From Nitrospirota bacterium (GTDB lineage Bacteria > Nitrospirota > Thermodesulfovibrionia > Thermodesulfovibrionales > UBA6898), in contig SCQH01000071.1 in the NCBI GenBank assembly GCA_004321925.1, positions 1 to 58,432 of the forward strand: DNA of 58,432 nucleotides, in the 5' to 3' direction. A program made the position numbers and the translations under genes. The notes below the pieces were generated by a model. The model was not told the origin of the DNA. It worked only from the letters and a program-made list of their open reading frames with translations, and did not search any database. Positions 25,324 to 34,087 of this stretch are shown piece by piece (position 1 is the stretch's first letter; every line of letters starts with the position of its first letter).

Positions 25324-25668
25324 TTAGCTCCTTTCTATCATGTCCTGCATTCTTTTTTCTGCAACAGCGATCTCTCTCGCCGGCGTCTTGTCAGTCTTCT
25401 TTATAAAGCCATGCAAAAGAACTATGCGTTTATCGACATAGGCAAAGTAGAGGATCCTAACCGCTCCGATACTGTCCCTAATCCTCAACTCTCTGATCTT
25501 TCCTCGAAGCTGTTTTGTATATGGCTCCGACAGTAGGACACCATACTGTGACAACAACTTGATCGTGCGTAAAACTTTAGCCCGGGGTCCCGGCTGAAGT
25601 TCTTCAATAAAATCAGCAGCTGGTTCCTCTCCTAAGCTGTTCCGATAATATTCAACGGTCCACTGCAT
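25324..25668 (-). CDS. RelE/HigB-like toxin (Gp49 family)
   Basis: 114 residues of the phage-derived Gp49/HigB type: VEYYRNSLGEEPAADFIEEL, KQLRGKIRELRIRDSIGAVRILYF and IVLLHGFIKKTDKTPAREI are the family hallmarks. Members are ribosome-dependent mRNA interferases. The gene directly precedes its XRE antitoxin. A low-GC leader with CATAAATGTTATTTATG repeats lies upstream (25676-25700) and may contain the operator. Confidence 0.85.
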   Translation of the reverse strand: MQWTVEYYRNSLGEEPAADFIEELQPGPRAKVLRTIKLLSQYGVLLSEPYTKQLRGKIRELRIRDSIGAVRILYFAYVDKRIVLLHGFIKKTDKTPAREIAVAEKRMQDMIERS

Positions 25669-25787
25669 GGCTCATTATAACATAAATGTTATTTATGCAT
25701 GATAAAGATTTTCTTCGTAATGCATGGGGGAACTCTGATAACGGGGCTTGCAGATGAAACTCTTCTGTCCGGAAAAACTGATGACTG

Positions 25788-26441
25788 TCAGGACTTGTTC
25801 AGTATTTTATCAAGTTTGGCGACTGCTGCTTTTTTGACTTCACCGACCCCTTTTGTCCTGAGCATCTGCAGCATCTTTTCTGATGACAGGCCCTTCAGGA
25901 ACCTGCCCCTCTTCGCTGCCTCAGGTATCTCTGAGAGCGCCCGCTGTCTGAGCTTGCGTAAGAACGCAAGATAGGCTGTCATCTCAGGGCCGTACTGCTT
26001 TTCGAGTTCCTTCCGAATGGTCTTTGCCAGGGCAGGACTTACCCCGCTGGTCGAGATCGCTATGGTCAGTGGTCCCCGGCTGATGGTTGAGGGGGCGATA
26101 AAATTACAGAGGGGAGGGACATCGACCACATTCACCAGGCAACAGGCATCTGCCGAGACCCTCCTGTTCACAACTTCTGAGTCGGTCGCTGCCACAACGA
26201 TAAAGGCGCCCTTGAGGTCATTGTTGCGGTAGCTGCGGGAGATATGTTGAATGGACTTATCCTTGGCAAGGGACTTCAGCCGCGGGGTCAGCTCCGGGCT
26301 GATAACGGTTACGACCGCGTCTGCCTTGAGGAGCGCCAGGACCTTTCTTTCAGCAACATCGCCGCCGCCGATGATGACCGCTTTTTTTGCCTGGATATTG
26401 AGAAAGACAGGATAGTATTTCACCGGAGGACCGGGAGGCAA
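25788..26441 (-). CDS. Precorrin-2 dehydrogenase / sirohydrochlorin ferrochelatase domain protein
   Basis: 217 residues, the CysG N-terminal/Met8p/SirC type. The NAD motif is AVIIGGGDVAERKVLALL, followed by VNVVDVPPLCNFIAPSTISRGPLTIAISTSGVSPALAKTIR, which is diagnostic. It oxidises precorrin-2 to sirohydrochlorin and may insert iron, toward siroheme (sulfite/nitrite reductases) or heme. The longest frame begins with TTG at 26441; GTG at 26423 gives a start like homologs (VKYYPVFLNI) and may be the true one. It follows bamD by three bases. Confidence 0.88.
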   Translation of the reverse strand: MPPGPPVKYYPVFLNIQAKKAVIIGGGDVAERKVLALLKADAVVTVISPELTPRLKSLAKDKSIQHISRSYRNNDLKGAFIVVAATDSEVVNRRVSADACCLVNVVDVPPLCNFIAPSTISRGPLTIAISTSGVSPALAKTIRKELEKQYGPEMTAYLAFLRKLRQRALSEIPEAAKRGRFLKGLSSEKMLQMLRTKGVGEVKKAAVAKLDKILNKS

Positions 26442-26444
26442 CGG

Positions 26445-27215
26445 TTATTTCTTGTCGGACTTTGCAGGGACAAGTTCTTTTCTTGCTTCAACGGCAGCAG
26501 GGCTGTTGGGGTATTTCTCAAGGAGCCGTTTCAGCACCTCTTCGGACTTCTCCTTCTGCCCGGCCTTCTTATGGGCGATGCCGAGGCTGAGCATGACCCT
26601 CTCATATTTCTTGTAGTCAGGATAGTTCGCAAGCAGCCCCTCGAACCGTTCGATGGCAGCAGCAAAGGTGCCTCTTTTCATGTAAAATTCACCGACCATA
26701 TATTCATAATCGGCTATGGTATTTCTGCACTTCTCTATCCTGAGCTCTACCAGGTCCTTATACGGGTTCCTGGGGAAGTCCTTCTTCAGCTTCTCGAACT
26801 CGGTCAGGGCCTTGGCAGCGCCGCCATAACCCCTTTCAGGGCTTTCGATCTGGTTGAAATAGACCATCGCGATCTGGTACTGGGCATAGGAGGCGTTCCT
26901 GTGGTCAGGATACATTTCGATGAACTTCCGGTACTCTGCCACGGCCAGCTCCGGCTCTTCCTCCCTGACATAGGAATCAGCCACCCTCAGCTGGGCCAGA
27001 GGGGCGATCTTCTTTGTCAGGTCCCGGTTCTTGATTTCAAGCAGGAGGGCACGGGCCTGATTATATTCTTTTTCGTCAATCAGCTTATTGGCTGCGGTAA
27101 ATGATCTCTCGGCGTCGAATTCCTCTGCCGGTTTTACGACAGCAGGCTTAGCGGCACAGGAGAACAGGGCCAGAGACAGAACAGATGCAAGGACTATCTT
27201 CAGAAGAATTTTCAT
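26445..27215 (-). CDS. bamD: Outer membrane assembly lipoprotein BamD-like
   Basis: 256 residues. Signal peptide with lipobox LFSC (Cys near residue 20). The rest is TPR-like helical repeats typical of BamD/ComL (FTAANKLIDEKEYNQARALL, YRKFIEMYPDHRNASYAQYQIAMVYF, FEKLKKDFPRNPYKDLVELRIEKC, YEYMVGEFYMKRG). It forms the essential lipoprotein part of the BAM complex that inserts outer-membrane barrels; other bam genes are elsewhere. Its presence shows a diderm envelope. Confidence 0.88.
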   Translation of the reverse strand: MKILLKIVLASVLSLALFSCAAKPAVVKPAEEFDAERSFTAANKLIDEKEYNQARALLLEIKNRDLTKKIAPLAQLRVADSYVREEEPELAVAEYRKFIEMYPDHRNASYAQYQIAMVYFNQIESPERGYGGAAKALTEFEKLKKDFPRNPYKDLVELRIEKCRNTIADYEYMVGEFYMKRGTFAAAIERFEGLLANYPDYKKYERVMLSLGIAHKKAGQKEKSEEVLKRLLEKYPNSPAAVEARKELVPAKSDKK

Positions 27216-27328
27216 GCTCTTATTAAAACGTTATCCCTTTGCACAAGTCAAGCAGATCCGGCCTCTGACCGGCCCCGTGCCTGACCCTGCCGCTTGCCAA
27301 AGAAGCGGGCCGGGTGTTATGGTAACCG

Positions 27329-29782
27329 GTGAATCTTTTACTGTATCAACGCCCATCCCGATACATAAACACCGAGATAAATTCAGTCCATAAAGAGGCA
27401 TCTGTCCGGGTGGCCCTTGCCTTTCCGGATGTCTACGAGATCGGGATGTCCCATCTCGGACTGAAGGTCCTCTACCGCATCATCAATGAACTTCCGGAGA
27501 CGGCAGCAGAAAGGGTCTTTTCCCCCTGGGTCGACCTTGACGATGCGATGAAGAGCGAGGGCAGCCTGCTTACCTCTCTGGAATCCGGCCTGCCGCTTAA
27601 GGACTTTGATATCGTCGGCTTCAGCCTGCAGTATGAGCTGGCCTACACCACGGTCCTTAATATGCTCGACCGCGGAGGCATACCCATCCGGTCAGAGGCG
27701 CGTCCTGACCTGAAGCGGCTTCCCCTGGTCATTGCCGGGGGGCCCAGCACGCTCAACCCCTTTCCGATGTCACCCTTTATCGATGCCTTTCTGATCGGTG
27801 ACGGAGAGGACGCGGTAAAGGAGATCATCTCTGCCTATACGATATGGAAAAAGGACGGAAAGTCCGACAAGACGACTCTGCTGAAGTCCCTCTCACGGAT
27901 AGAGGGAGTCTTTGTGCCCTCCCTTGGCAGGGGGCAGAAGGTCAGCCGCAGGATCATTGCCTCTCTTGAAGATGCACCGTTCCCCGACAACCCTATATTG
28001 CCCTTTGCAAACATCGTCCATGACAGGGTCAATATCGAGATATCACGCGGCTGCTCAATGGGCTGCAGATTCTGCCAGGCCGGCATGACCTACCGGCCGG
28101 TCAGGGAGCGATCGGTCGCAAAGATCCTGGAGCTTGCCGAGAGGTCCCTCCGGAACACCGGGTATGAGGACATCTCCTTTACGTCTCTGAGCTCAGGGGA
28201 TTACTCCTGCCTGCTTGAGCTGATGCAGGGTTTTAACCGGAAGTTCAGCCACAAAAGGATCGCGATGTCGCTGCCCTCCTTACGGGTCGGATCAGTGACC
28301 GGCGATATGCTCAGGGAGATCCGCTCTGTCAGAAAGACCGGTTTTACCATAGCACCCGAGGCAGGTACAGACAGGCTGCGCGCCGTCATCAACAAGGATT
28401 TTACTGAAGAGACCTACCAAAAGGCCCTGGAGACCCTCTTTAAGGCCGGCTGGCAGAACCTGAAGCTCTATTTCATGACCGGCCTCCCGACAGAGACGGA
28501 CGAGGACATCGACGCCATCCCTGAAATGGCCTACCAGGCCATCAGAATATCCAAGAAGCTTACCGGGAGGAATGTGACGATAAGCGCGGGCGTTTCTTCG
28601 TTCATCCCGAAACCGCATACTCCCTTTCAGTGGTTCGGCCAGAATGATATCGAGCTGCTGAGGGAAAAGAACACCTATCTCCGGAAGGCCTTCCTGAAAA
28701 AAGGGATCAAATTCAAAGGCCACCGGGAGGAGATGTCCCTGCTTGAGGCTGTCTTTTCCCGCGGTGACGAGACCCTGGCCCCGTTCATAGAGGCGGCCTG
28801 GTCGCTGGGCTGCAGACTGGATGCCTGGACAGAGCACTTTGACTTCGAAAAATGGAAGAAGGCCGCCGAGATATCAGGCGTCGATGCGTTTGCCTTTGCG
28901 GGAAGGAACTATGAGATGGATGCCGAATTCCCCTGGGACAACATCAGCACCGGGGTCACCAGAGAGTTCCTCTGGAGAGAATACCAGAACGCCCTCAAAG
29001 GGAGCTTCTCAACAGACTGCAGAAAACAGTGTCATGCCTGCGGCCTTGCCTGCAAAGAGAGCCCTGCGAATAAACCTGAACCCCAGGTGAACGGGGAGAT
29101 CCCGGCGGCCAGGCCAGGGAGTCCGTCCCCTGCTCTTCAGAATAATTTCATCCGTCTGAGGCTGCAGTATACCAAGACCGGCAGGCTGCGGTACCTTTCT
29201 CACCTGGAGCTCTCCACGGCCCTGACCCGCGCGATGAACCGTGCTGATTTCCCCTTAAGGTATTCAACCGGCTTTCATCCGGCCCCGAAGGTATCTTTCG
29301 GCCCGGCTCTGAGCGTCGGCATCGCCGGGACCACCGAATACCTGGATGTTGAGCTTGTCCCTCCCTTTGATGCCGGTGAAGGATTGCTGCGGATAAACCG
29401 GGAACTGCCTTCCGGGATCAGGGCGACCGGCATGGCCCGGCTCCGCGGCGGTGAAAAGTCCCTTAATAGTTTTATAATAAGATATGTGTACGAAGTAAGA
29501 AGCAGGGGAAAAATGTCTGCAGACCGCTTTCTCGAACAGGATGCGGTCTGGGTCCAGCGTGACAAGGGCCCCATAAATATCAAAGAAATGATCGAACTGC
29601 TCGAAAGGGTGGACGATATGACCTTCAGGGTGACGGTCAAAGAGAGCGGGGATATTAAGATGAGACTGTCGGAGATGGTGCCGGAGCTGTTCGGTCTGAA
29701 GGCTGTTGATTGTGAGATCACCAGGACCGGGATGTTCGGCTGGACAGGCAGATGGACAGACCCTCTGGAGGTATGCGGATAA
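27329..29782 (+). CDS. TIGR03960-type B12-binding radical SAM protein with DUF2344 tail
   Basis: 817 residues, GTG start at 27329. The N-terminal B12-binding-like domain (about 25-190) is followed by a radical SAM core with CSMGCRFC (Cx3Cx2C) near residue 245. A Cys-rich linker (CRKQCHACGLAC) lies near 565. The C-terminal DUF2344/TIGR03936 domain (about 610-817) begins RLRLQYTKTGRLRYLSHLE. This fused protein is common next to RNase G; its reaction is unknown, though an RNA-modification role has been suspected from context. Its stop overlaps the rng ATG (TAATG). Confidence 0.9.
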   Translation: MNLLLYQRPSRYINTEINSVHKEASVRVALAFPDVYEIGMSHLGLKVLYRIINELPETAAERVFSPWVDLDDAMKSEGSLLTSLESGLPLKDFDIVGFSLQYELAYTTVLNMLDRGGIPIRSEARPDLKRLPLVIAGGPSTLNPFPMSPFIDAFLIGDGEDAVKEIISAYTIWKKDGKSDKTTLLKSLSRIEGVFVPSLGRGQKVSRRIIASLEDAPFPDNPILPFANIVHDRVNIEISRGCSMGCRFCQAGMTYRPVRERSVAKILELAERSLRNTGYEDISFTSLSSGDYSCLLELMQGFNRKFSHKRIAMSLPSLRVGSVTGDMLREIRSVRKTGFTIAPEAGTDRLRAVINKDFTEETYQKALETLFKAGWQNLKLYFMTGLPTETDEDIDAIPEMAYQAIRISKKLTGRNVTISAGVSSFIPKPHTPFQWFGQNDIELLREKNTYLRKAFLKKGIKFKGHREEMSLLEAVFSRGDETLAPFIEAAWSLGCRLDAWTEHFDFEKWKKAAEISGVDAFAFAGRNYEMDAEFPWDNISTGVTREFLWREYQNALKGSFSTDCRKQCHACGLACKESPANKPEPQVNGEIPAARPGSPSPALQNNFIRLRLQYTKTGRLRYLSHLELSTALTRAMNRADFPLRYSTGFHPAPKVSFGPALSVGIAGTTEYLDVELVPPFDAGEGLLRINRELPSGIRATGMARLRGGEKSLNSFIIRYVYEVRSRGKMSADRFLEQDAVWVQRDKGPINIKEMIELLERVDDMTFRVTVKESGDIKMRLSEMVPELFGLKAVDCEITRTGMFGWTGRWTDPLEVCG

Positions 29783-31287
29783 TGGGCAGCGATATACTGA
29801 TAAATGTGACACGGGAAGAGACGAGGGTCGGGCTTCTTGAAGGCGGCCAGGTCGTCGAGTTCTATGTCGAGCGCAAGAGGGACGCAAGTCTTGTCGGCAA
29901 CATCTATAAGGGGAAGGTGGTCAAAATACTCCCCGGCATGCAGTCGGCCTTTGTCGATATCGGCCTCGAGAAGGCGGCCTTCTTGTATGTGGCTGACATA
30001 AAGGCCGACACGGATGAGTATGCCCCACTCTTCGAGGATGAGGAAAAAGAGACCTCGATAGAGATGATATCCCACAGGGGTCGTTCTGAAGCACCGATAG
30101 AAGACCTTATCCAGGAAGGACAGGAACTCCTGGTCCAGGTCTCGAAGGACCCCATCGGGAGCAAGGGCGCGCGCGTCACCTCCTATATAACCATGCCCGG
30201 AAGGTATCTGGTGCTTATGCCCGACGTAGAGCATATCGGCATTTCACGAAGGATATCGAACGAAGAGGAGCGGACCAGGCTCAAGAACATCGTGACGAGC
30301 ATTAAACCGGAGGGGTATGGCCTGATAATCAGGACCGCCAGCGAGGACTCCCCTGAGGAGGACCTCAAAAAGGACCTCGAATTCCTCCGCCTCCTCTGGA
30401 AGAACATCCACGAAAAAAGGGAGAAGGTGCCTGCCCGCGGCCTGCTCTACAGCGACCTGGACCTTGTCTTCAGGAGCGTCCGCGACCTTATGAGCCAGGA
30501 CGTCGAGCGGCTGATCATCGACTCTCCTGATGAATATGAGCGGATCATCGAATTTGTCACGACCTACTTCCCGAAGCTGCTGAACAAGATCGAGCTCTAT
30601 GAGGGCACCGAGCCGATATTTGACGCCTTTGGGATCGAGCTCGACATTACGCGGGCCATAGGCCGCAAGGTCTGGCTGAAGTCCGGCGGGTATATTGTCG
30701 TCGACCATACCGAGGCGATGACCGTCATTGACGTCAACACCGGGAAGTTCGTCGGCAAGGAGGGGCTCGAAGATACGATCCTGAAGACGAACCTTGAGGC
30801 GGTCAAGGAGATCTCCTACCAGATACGGCTCAGGAACCTCGGCGGGATCATCATCATCGACTTCATCGACATGGACAAACTGGAGAACCGTGAAAAGCTC
30901 TTCAATGCCTTTTCCGAGGCAATGAAGAAGGACAGGGCCAAAAACACCATCTTCCATGTCTCCGAGCTCGGCCTCATACAGATGACCAGAAAGCGGGTCA
31001 GGGAAAGCCTCGGCAGGACCCTGAGCACCACCTGCCCCTACTGTGAAGGCAAGGGCTTCGTCAAATCGCCCGAGACCCTCTGCTACGAAATATTACGGAC
31101 GATCAAGAAACTCGCCCGGCATGGCAGTGAAAAGATCATCATCACGGCCCATCCGATCGTTGCCGAAATGCTCTCTGACGAAGAGATGCTCGGGATCGAG
31201 GACGTTGAAAGCCAGTACGGCGTCAAGGTGATCATGCGGGCGGACAATAAGATGCACCAGGAAAACTATGAGGTGGCCTCCTTGTGA
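29782..31287 (+). CDS. rng: Ribonuclease G (Rne/Rng family)
   Basis: About 501 residues from ATG 29782, which gives the family start (MGSDILINVTREETRVGLLE) and has GGAGG ten bases upstream; earlier in-frame starts are less plausible. An S1 RNA-binding domain spans about 35-120; the catalytic RNase E/G core has DFIDMDKLENR, and the Zn-link CPYCEGKG sits near residue 422. It lacks the long C-terminal scaffold of RNase E. It matures 16S rRNA 5' ends and decays mRNA. A GTGA overlap couples it to larE. Confidence 0.93.
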   Translation: MGSDILINVTREETRVGLLEGGQVVEFYVERKRDASLVGNIYKGKVVKILPGMQSAFVDIGLEKAAFLYVADIKADTDEYAPLFEDEEKETSIEMISHRGRSEAPIEDLIQEGQELLVQVSKDPIGSKGARVTSYITMPGRYLVLMPDVEHIGISRRISNEEERTRLKNIVTSIKPEGYGLIIRTASEDSPEEDLKKDLEFLRLLWKNIHEKREKVPARGLLYSDLDLVFRSVRDLMSQDVERLIIDSPDEYERIIEFVTTYFPKLLNKIELYEGTEPIFDAFGIELDITRAIGRKVWLKSGGYIVVDHTEAMTVIDVNTGKFVGKEGLEDTILKTNLEAVKEISYQIRLRNLGGIIIIDFIDMDKLENREKLFNAFSEAMKKDRAKNTIFHVSELGLIQMTRKRVRESLGRTLSTTCPYCEGKGFVKSPETLCYEILRTIKKLARHGSEKIIITAHPIVAEMLSDEEMLGIEDVESQYGVKVIMRADNKMHQENYEVASL

Positions 31288-32117
31288 GCCCTGATGGCCC
31301 TCCTGCTTCAGAACAGAAGTTCTCAGCTCTCCTGTCGCTTCTGAAGGAGTCGGGCTCGGCCCTGCTTGCCTTCTCAGGGGGAGTTGACAGCAGCTTTCTC
31401 CTGAAGGCCATGCAGCTTTCGGGGATGAAGGTCCTGGCCGTTACCGCACTATCCGATACCATGCCTGCAGACGACTATGACAGCGCCGTTGCCTTTGCAA
31501 AGGCCGAGGGCGTCGAGCATATCGTCATCAGGAGCAGCGAGCTTGACAATGAGGAGTTCACCCGCAATGCCCCTGACCGCTGTTTTCACTGCAAGGACGG
31601 GCTCTTCGGCAGGCTCACCGCGATCGCCCGCGAGCGGGGGTTCATGCACGTCTTTGACGGCAGCAATGCGGACGACCTCTCCGATTACCGGCCGGGCAGG
31701 AAGGCTGCAGCAGCGCATCAGGTCAGAAGTCCTCTCGCAGAGTCCGGGTTTTCGAAGGCTGAGATACGCGAAAGGTCACGGGAGCTCGGCCTGGCCACCT
31801 GGGACCGGCCCTCGTCCCCCTGCCTCTCCTCCCGCTTCCCTTACGGCCAGCGCATAACCATTGCTGCCTTAAAGAGGGTCGAGGCTGCAGAGTCCTTCAT
31901 TAAGACGTTCGGGATCCATGAAGTACGGGTGCGTGACCATGGGGAAACGGCCCGTATCGAAGTGGGAGAAGAGGACTTCCGGACATTTCTTGACCCGGGG
32001 ACACGCAGGCTTGTGGCAGAAAAACTGAGGTCCCTCGGCTATTCCTTTATCTCTGTTGACCTAGAAGGCTACAGGACCGGCAGTATGAACAGGGTCCTCG
32101 ACCAACGGAAAAACTGA
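31284..32117 (+). CDS. larE: ATP-dependent sacrificial sulfur transferase LarE
   Basis: 277 residues. The PP-loop SGGVDSS lies at residues 31-37. The SSPCLSSRFPYG stretch near 180 contains the Cys that, in the single-cysteine LarE class, is converted to dehydroalanine as it donates sulfur; no other Cys cluster that would make a catalytic [4Fe-4S] type is seen near it. LarE makes the dithio form of the nickel-pincer nucleotide for lactate racemase-type enzymes. GTG start overlaps the rng stop. larA, larB and larC are not in the window. Confidence 0.88.
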   Translation: MSPDGPPASEQKFSALLSLLKESGSALLAFSGGVDSSFLLKAMQLSGMKVLAVTALSDTMPADDYDSAVAFAKAEGVEHIVIRSSELDNEEFTRNAPDRCFHCKDGLFGRLTAIARERGFMHVFDGSNADDLSDYRPGRKAAAAHQVRSPLAESGFSKAEIRERSRELGLATWDRPSSPCLSSRFPYGQRITIAALKRVEAAESFIKTFGIHEVRVRDHGETARIEVGEEDFRTFLDPGTRRLVAEKLRSLGYSFISVDLEGYRTGSMNRVLDQRKN

Positions 32118-32127
32118 GTGGCCCTGC

Positions 32128-33321
32128 ATGGAAACAGCTCACTCCCCATCCCCTCCAGACCTGAGCAGATGCGTCCGTTGCGGCATCTGCAAGACCCTCT
32201 GCCCCACCTATGCCGAAGAACCGGCCGAGGGCATGGGCGCACGCGGCAGGGTCGCCCTTGTCAAAGGCCTGGCATCGGGACAGATCTCTCCCTCACGGCT
32301 TCTCAATAAACATCTCTACAGCTGTATCCTCTGCGGCGCCTGCTCCGGCAGCTGTCCGCTCGGCATCGATGTCCCGGAAACAGTATATCAGGGGAGGTCC
32401 CTGCTCAGGGATGCGGATGTCAGGCGGCGGGTCCTCAGATACCTGACACGACTTTCGGTCGCATGGCCTGATGCGGCATACCGGCTGGCGCGTATGGCCC
32501 AGGGGACCCTATGGTCGTTCCTGGCCCGCAAAGGCATCATACCGGAATTCCCGGAACTCCAGGAGGTCCCCTTCAGGAAGGCCGAGCAGGTATTCAAGAC
32601 CCACAAAAAAAAACGCGGGCGCGTAGCGGTCTTTACCGGCTGCAGCATCAATTATATCTTCCCCGACCTTGGAGAATCCCTCCTGAACGTCCTGCAGAAG
32701 CTGAACTATGAGGTTGTCTTGCCAAAGGGCGAGGTATGTTGCGGCAACCCGTTAAGGAGCGTCGGGCTTGAGGAGCAGGCGGTTGAGCAGGCGAAGAAGA
32801 ACTACCGGGTATTCAGCAGGTTAAAGGTCGATGCCATCCTCAGCCTCTGTCCAACCTGCACCCATACCCTGAAACATGAATACCCGAAACTGATCGGGAA
32901 AGGGCTCGATAAGGCAATGGATATATCGGTCTTTTTTCTCGATAAGCTGGAACAGGTCCCTCGCTTTGACAAGACAGCCGTCTATCATGACCCCTGCCAT
33001 CTGCAGTATATGCTGGGCGTCACAAAAGAACCGAGGGAGATAATCAGAAAAGCCGGGATCGACCTCATCGAAACGGCCGACCCGGGATGCTGCGGGTTCG
33101 GGGGCCTCTACTGCATGTCCAACAGGGAGATGTCCTCCCGTTTCCTCGCCAAAAGGGGAGCGGATATCATGGCCTCAAAGTCAGATACGGTCATAACCTC
33201 CTGCCCGGGCTGCATCCTCACCCTCGGCCGGAGCGTAAAGGACCGGCCGGTGATCCATCTCATCGAGCTCATAGAGGACGCCTATTGCATCAGGGCAGAT
33301 GCACAGGAGCTGCTTTTTTAG
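32128..33321 (+). CDS. glcF: GlcF-like (Fe-S)-binding oxidoreductase subunit
   Basis: 397 residues. Two N-terminal [4Fe-4S] motifs (CVRCGICKTLCP near residue 12 and CILCGACSGSCPLG near 67) precede two CCG domains (CCGNPL with SLCPTC; DPCHLQY with CCGFGG and SCPGC). It is the electron-transfer partner of an FAD-linked glycolate/D-lactate oxidase; a matching GlcD-like gene lies at 37717, separated by rdgB and smc. It starts ten bases after larE. Its 3' end overlaps convergent rdgB by four bases. Confidence 0.88.
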   Translation: METAHSPSPPDLSRCVRCGICKTLCPTYAEEPAEGMGARGRVALVKGLASGQISPSRLLNKHLYSCILCGACSGSCPLGIDVPETVYQGRSLLRDADVRRRVLRYLTRLSVAWPDAAYRLARMAQGTLWSFLARKGIIPEFPELQEVPFRKAEQVFKTHKKKRGRVAVFTGCSINYIFPDLGESLLNVLQKLNYEVVLPKGEVCCGNPLRSVGLEEQAVEQAKKNYRVFSRLKVDAILSLCPTCTHTLKHEYPKLIGKGLDKAMDISVFFLDKLEQVPRFDKTAVYHDPCHLQYMLGVTKEPREIIRKAGIDLIETADPGCCGFGGLYCMSNREMSSRFLAKRGADIMASKSDTVITSCPGCILTLGRSVKDRPVIHLIELIEDAYCIRADAQELLF

Positions 33322-33920
33322 GATTTCGACTGTGGAAGCGTGATGAGATACTGATGTAATTTCTTCAGCGCCCGGCCGCGGTGGCTCATGGCATCCTTCT
33401 CAGGGGCCGTCATCTCGGCAAAGGTACGGTCATGTCCCTCGGGATAGAACAAGGGGTCATAGCCGAAACCGTTGGAGCCTTTTTCCTTTTTGCCGATACT
33501 GCCATAGACATAGCCGGTGAAGGTCTTATGATGGCCGTCCGGCAGGACCAGCGCAAGACAGCAGACGAACCTCGCTGCCCGGTCCTCTCCTTCCAGTCCT
33601 TTCATCTCCTGCAGAAGCTTCCTGACATTCAGGCTGTCCGTGGCCCCTTCCCCCGCATACCGTGCCGAATAGACTCCGGGCGCCCTGCCGAGGGCCATGA
33701 CCTCAAGCCCTGAATCGTCCGCGATCGCCGGCCGGCCGGTGAAGGCCGAAACAGCACGGGCTTTTTTCAGAGAGTTTGCCCTGAAGGTCTTCCCGTCCTC
33801 CTCAACATCCGGACATCCGGGGAAGGAGTCGAGAGTGATGAAGCGGACATCGTACCCGTCAAAGATGCGCCCCATCTCCTCTGCTTTTTTCCTGTTTTTT
33901 GTCGCAAGCACAATATCCAT
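33318..33920 (-). CDS. rdgB: Non-canonical purine NTP pyrophosphatase (RdgB/HAM1)
   Basis: About 200 residues from the start that gives MDIVLATKNRKKAEE; the frame also offers ATG at 33932 and 33965, and no start has a clear Shine-Dalgarno site. Motifs: KKARAVSAFTGRPAIADDSGLEV, GFGYDPLFYPEGHDRTFAEM and SHRGRALKKL. It hydrolyses dITP and XTP to keep them out of DNA. Confidence 0.93.
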   Translation of the reverse strand: MDIVLATKNRKKAEEMGRIFDGYDVRFITLDSFPGCPDVEEDGKTFRANSLKKARAVSAFTGRPAIADDSGLEVMALGRAPGVYSARYAGEGATDSLNVRKLLQEMKGLEGEDRAARFVCCLALVLPDGHHKTFTGYVYGSIGKKEKGSNGFGYDPLFYPEGHDRTFAEMTAPEKDAMSHRGRALKKLHQYLITLPQSKS

Positions 33921-34007
33921 AGCGTTGATCATATAACTATAGTTAAGTATCTTTTGGTTTGTCAAAATTATGGCGGCCCGGCCCTTTCCTGCTGCCCTGA
34001 ATAATGC

Positions 34008-34037
34008 TTGTCACTAAAATTTGATATAGGGTATACT
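34008..34037 (+). promoter_or_regulatory. Sigma-70 promoter for smc
   Basis: TTGTCA and TATACT separated by 18 bases, about 50 bases before the smc ATG at 34088. Confidence 0.6.
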
Positions 34038-34087
34038 AGTAAGCCGTAAAAACGTTTCGCTTCATCTCTTGAAAAAACAATAAAAAC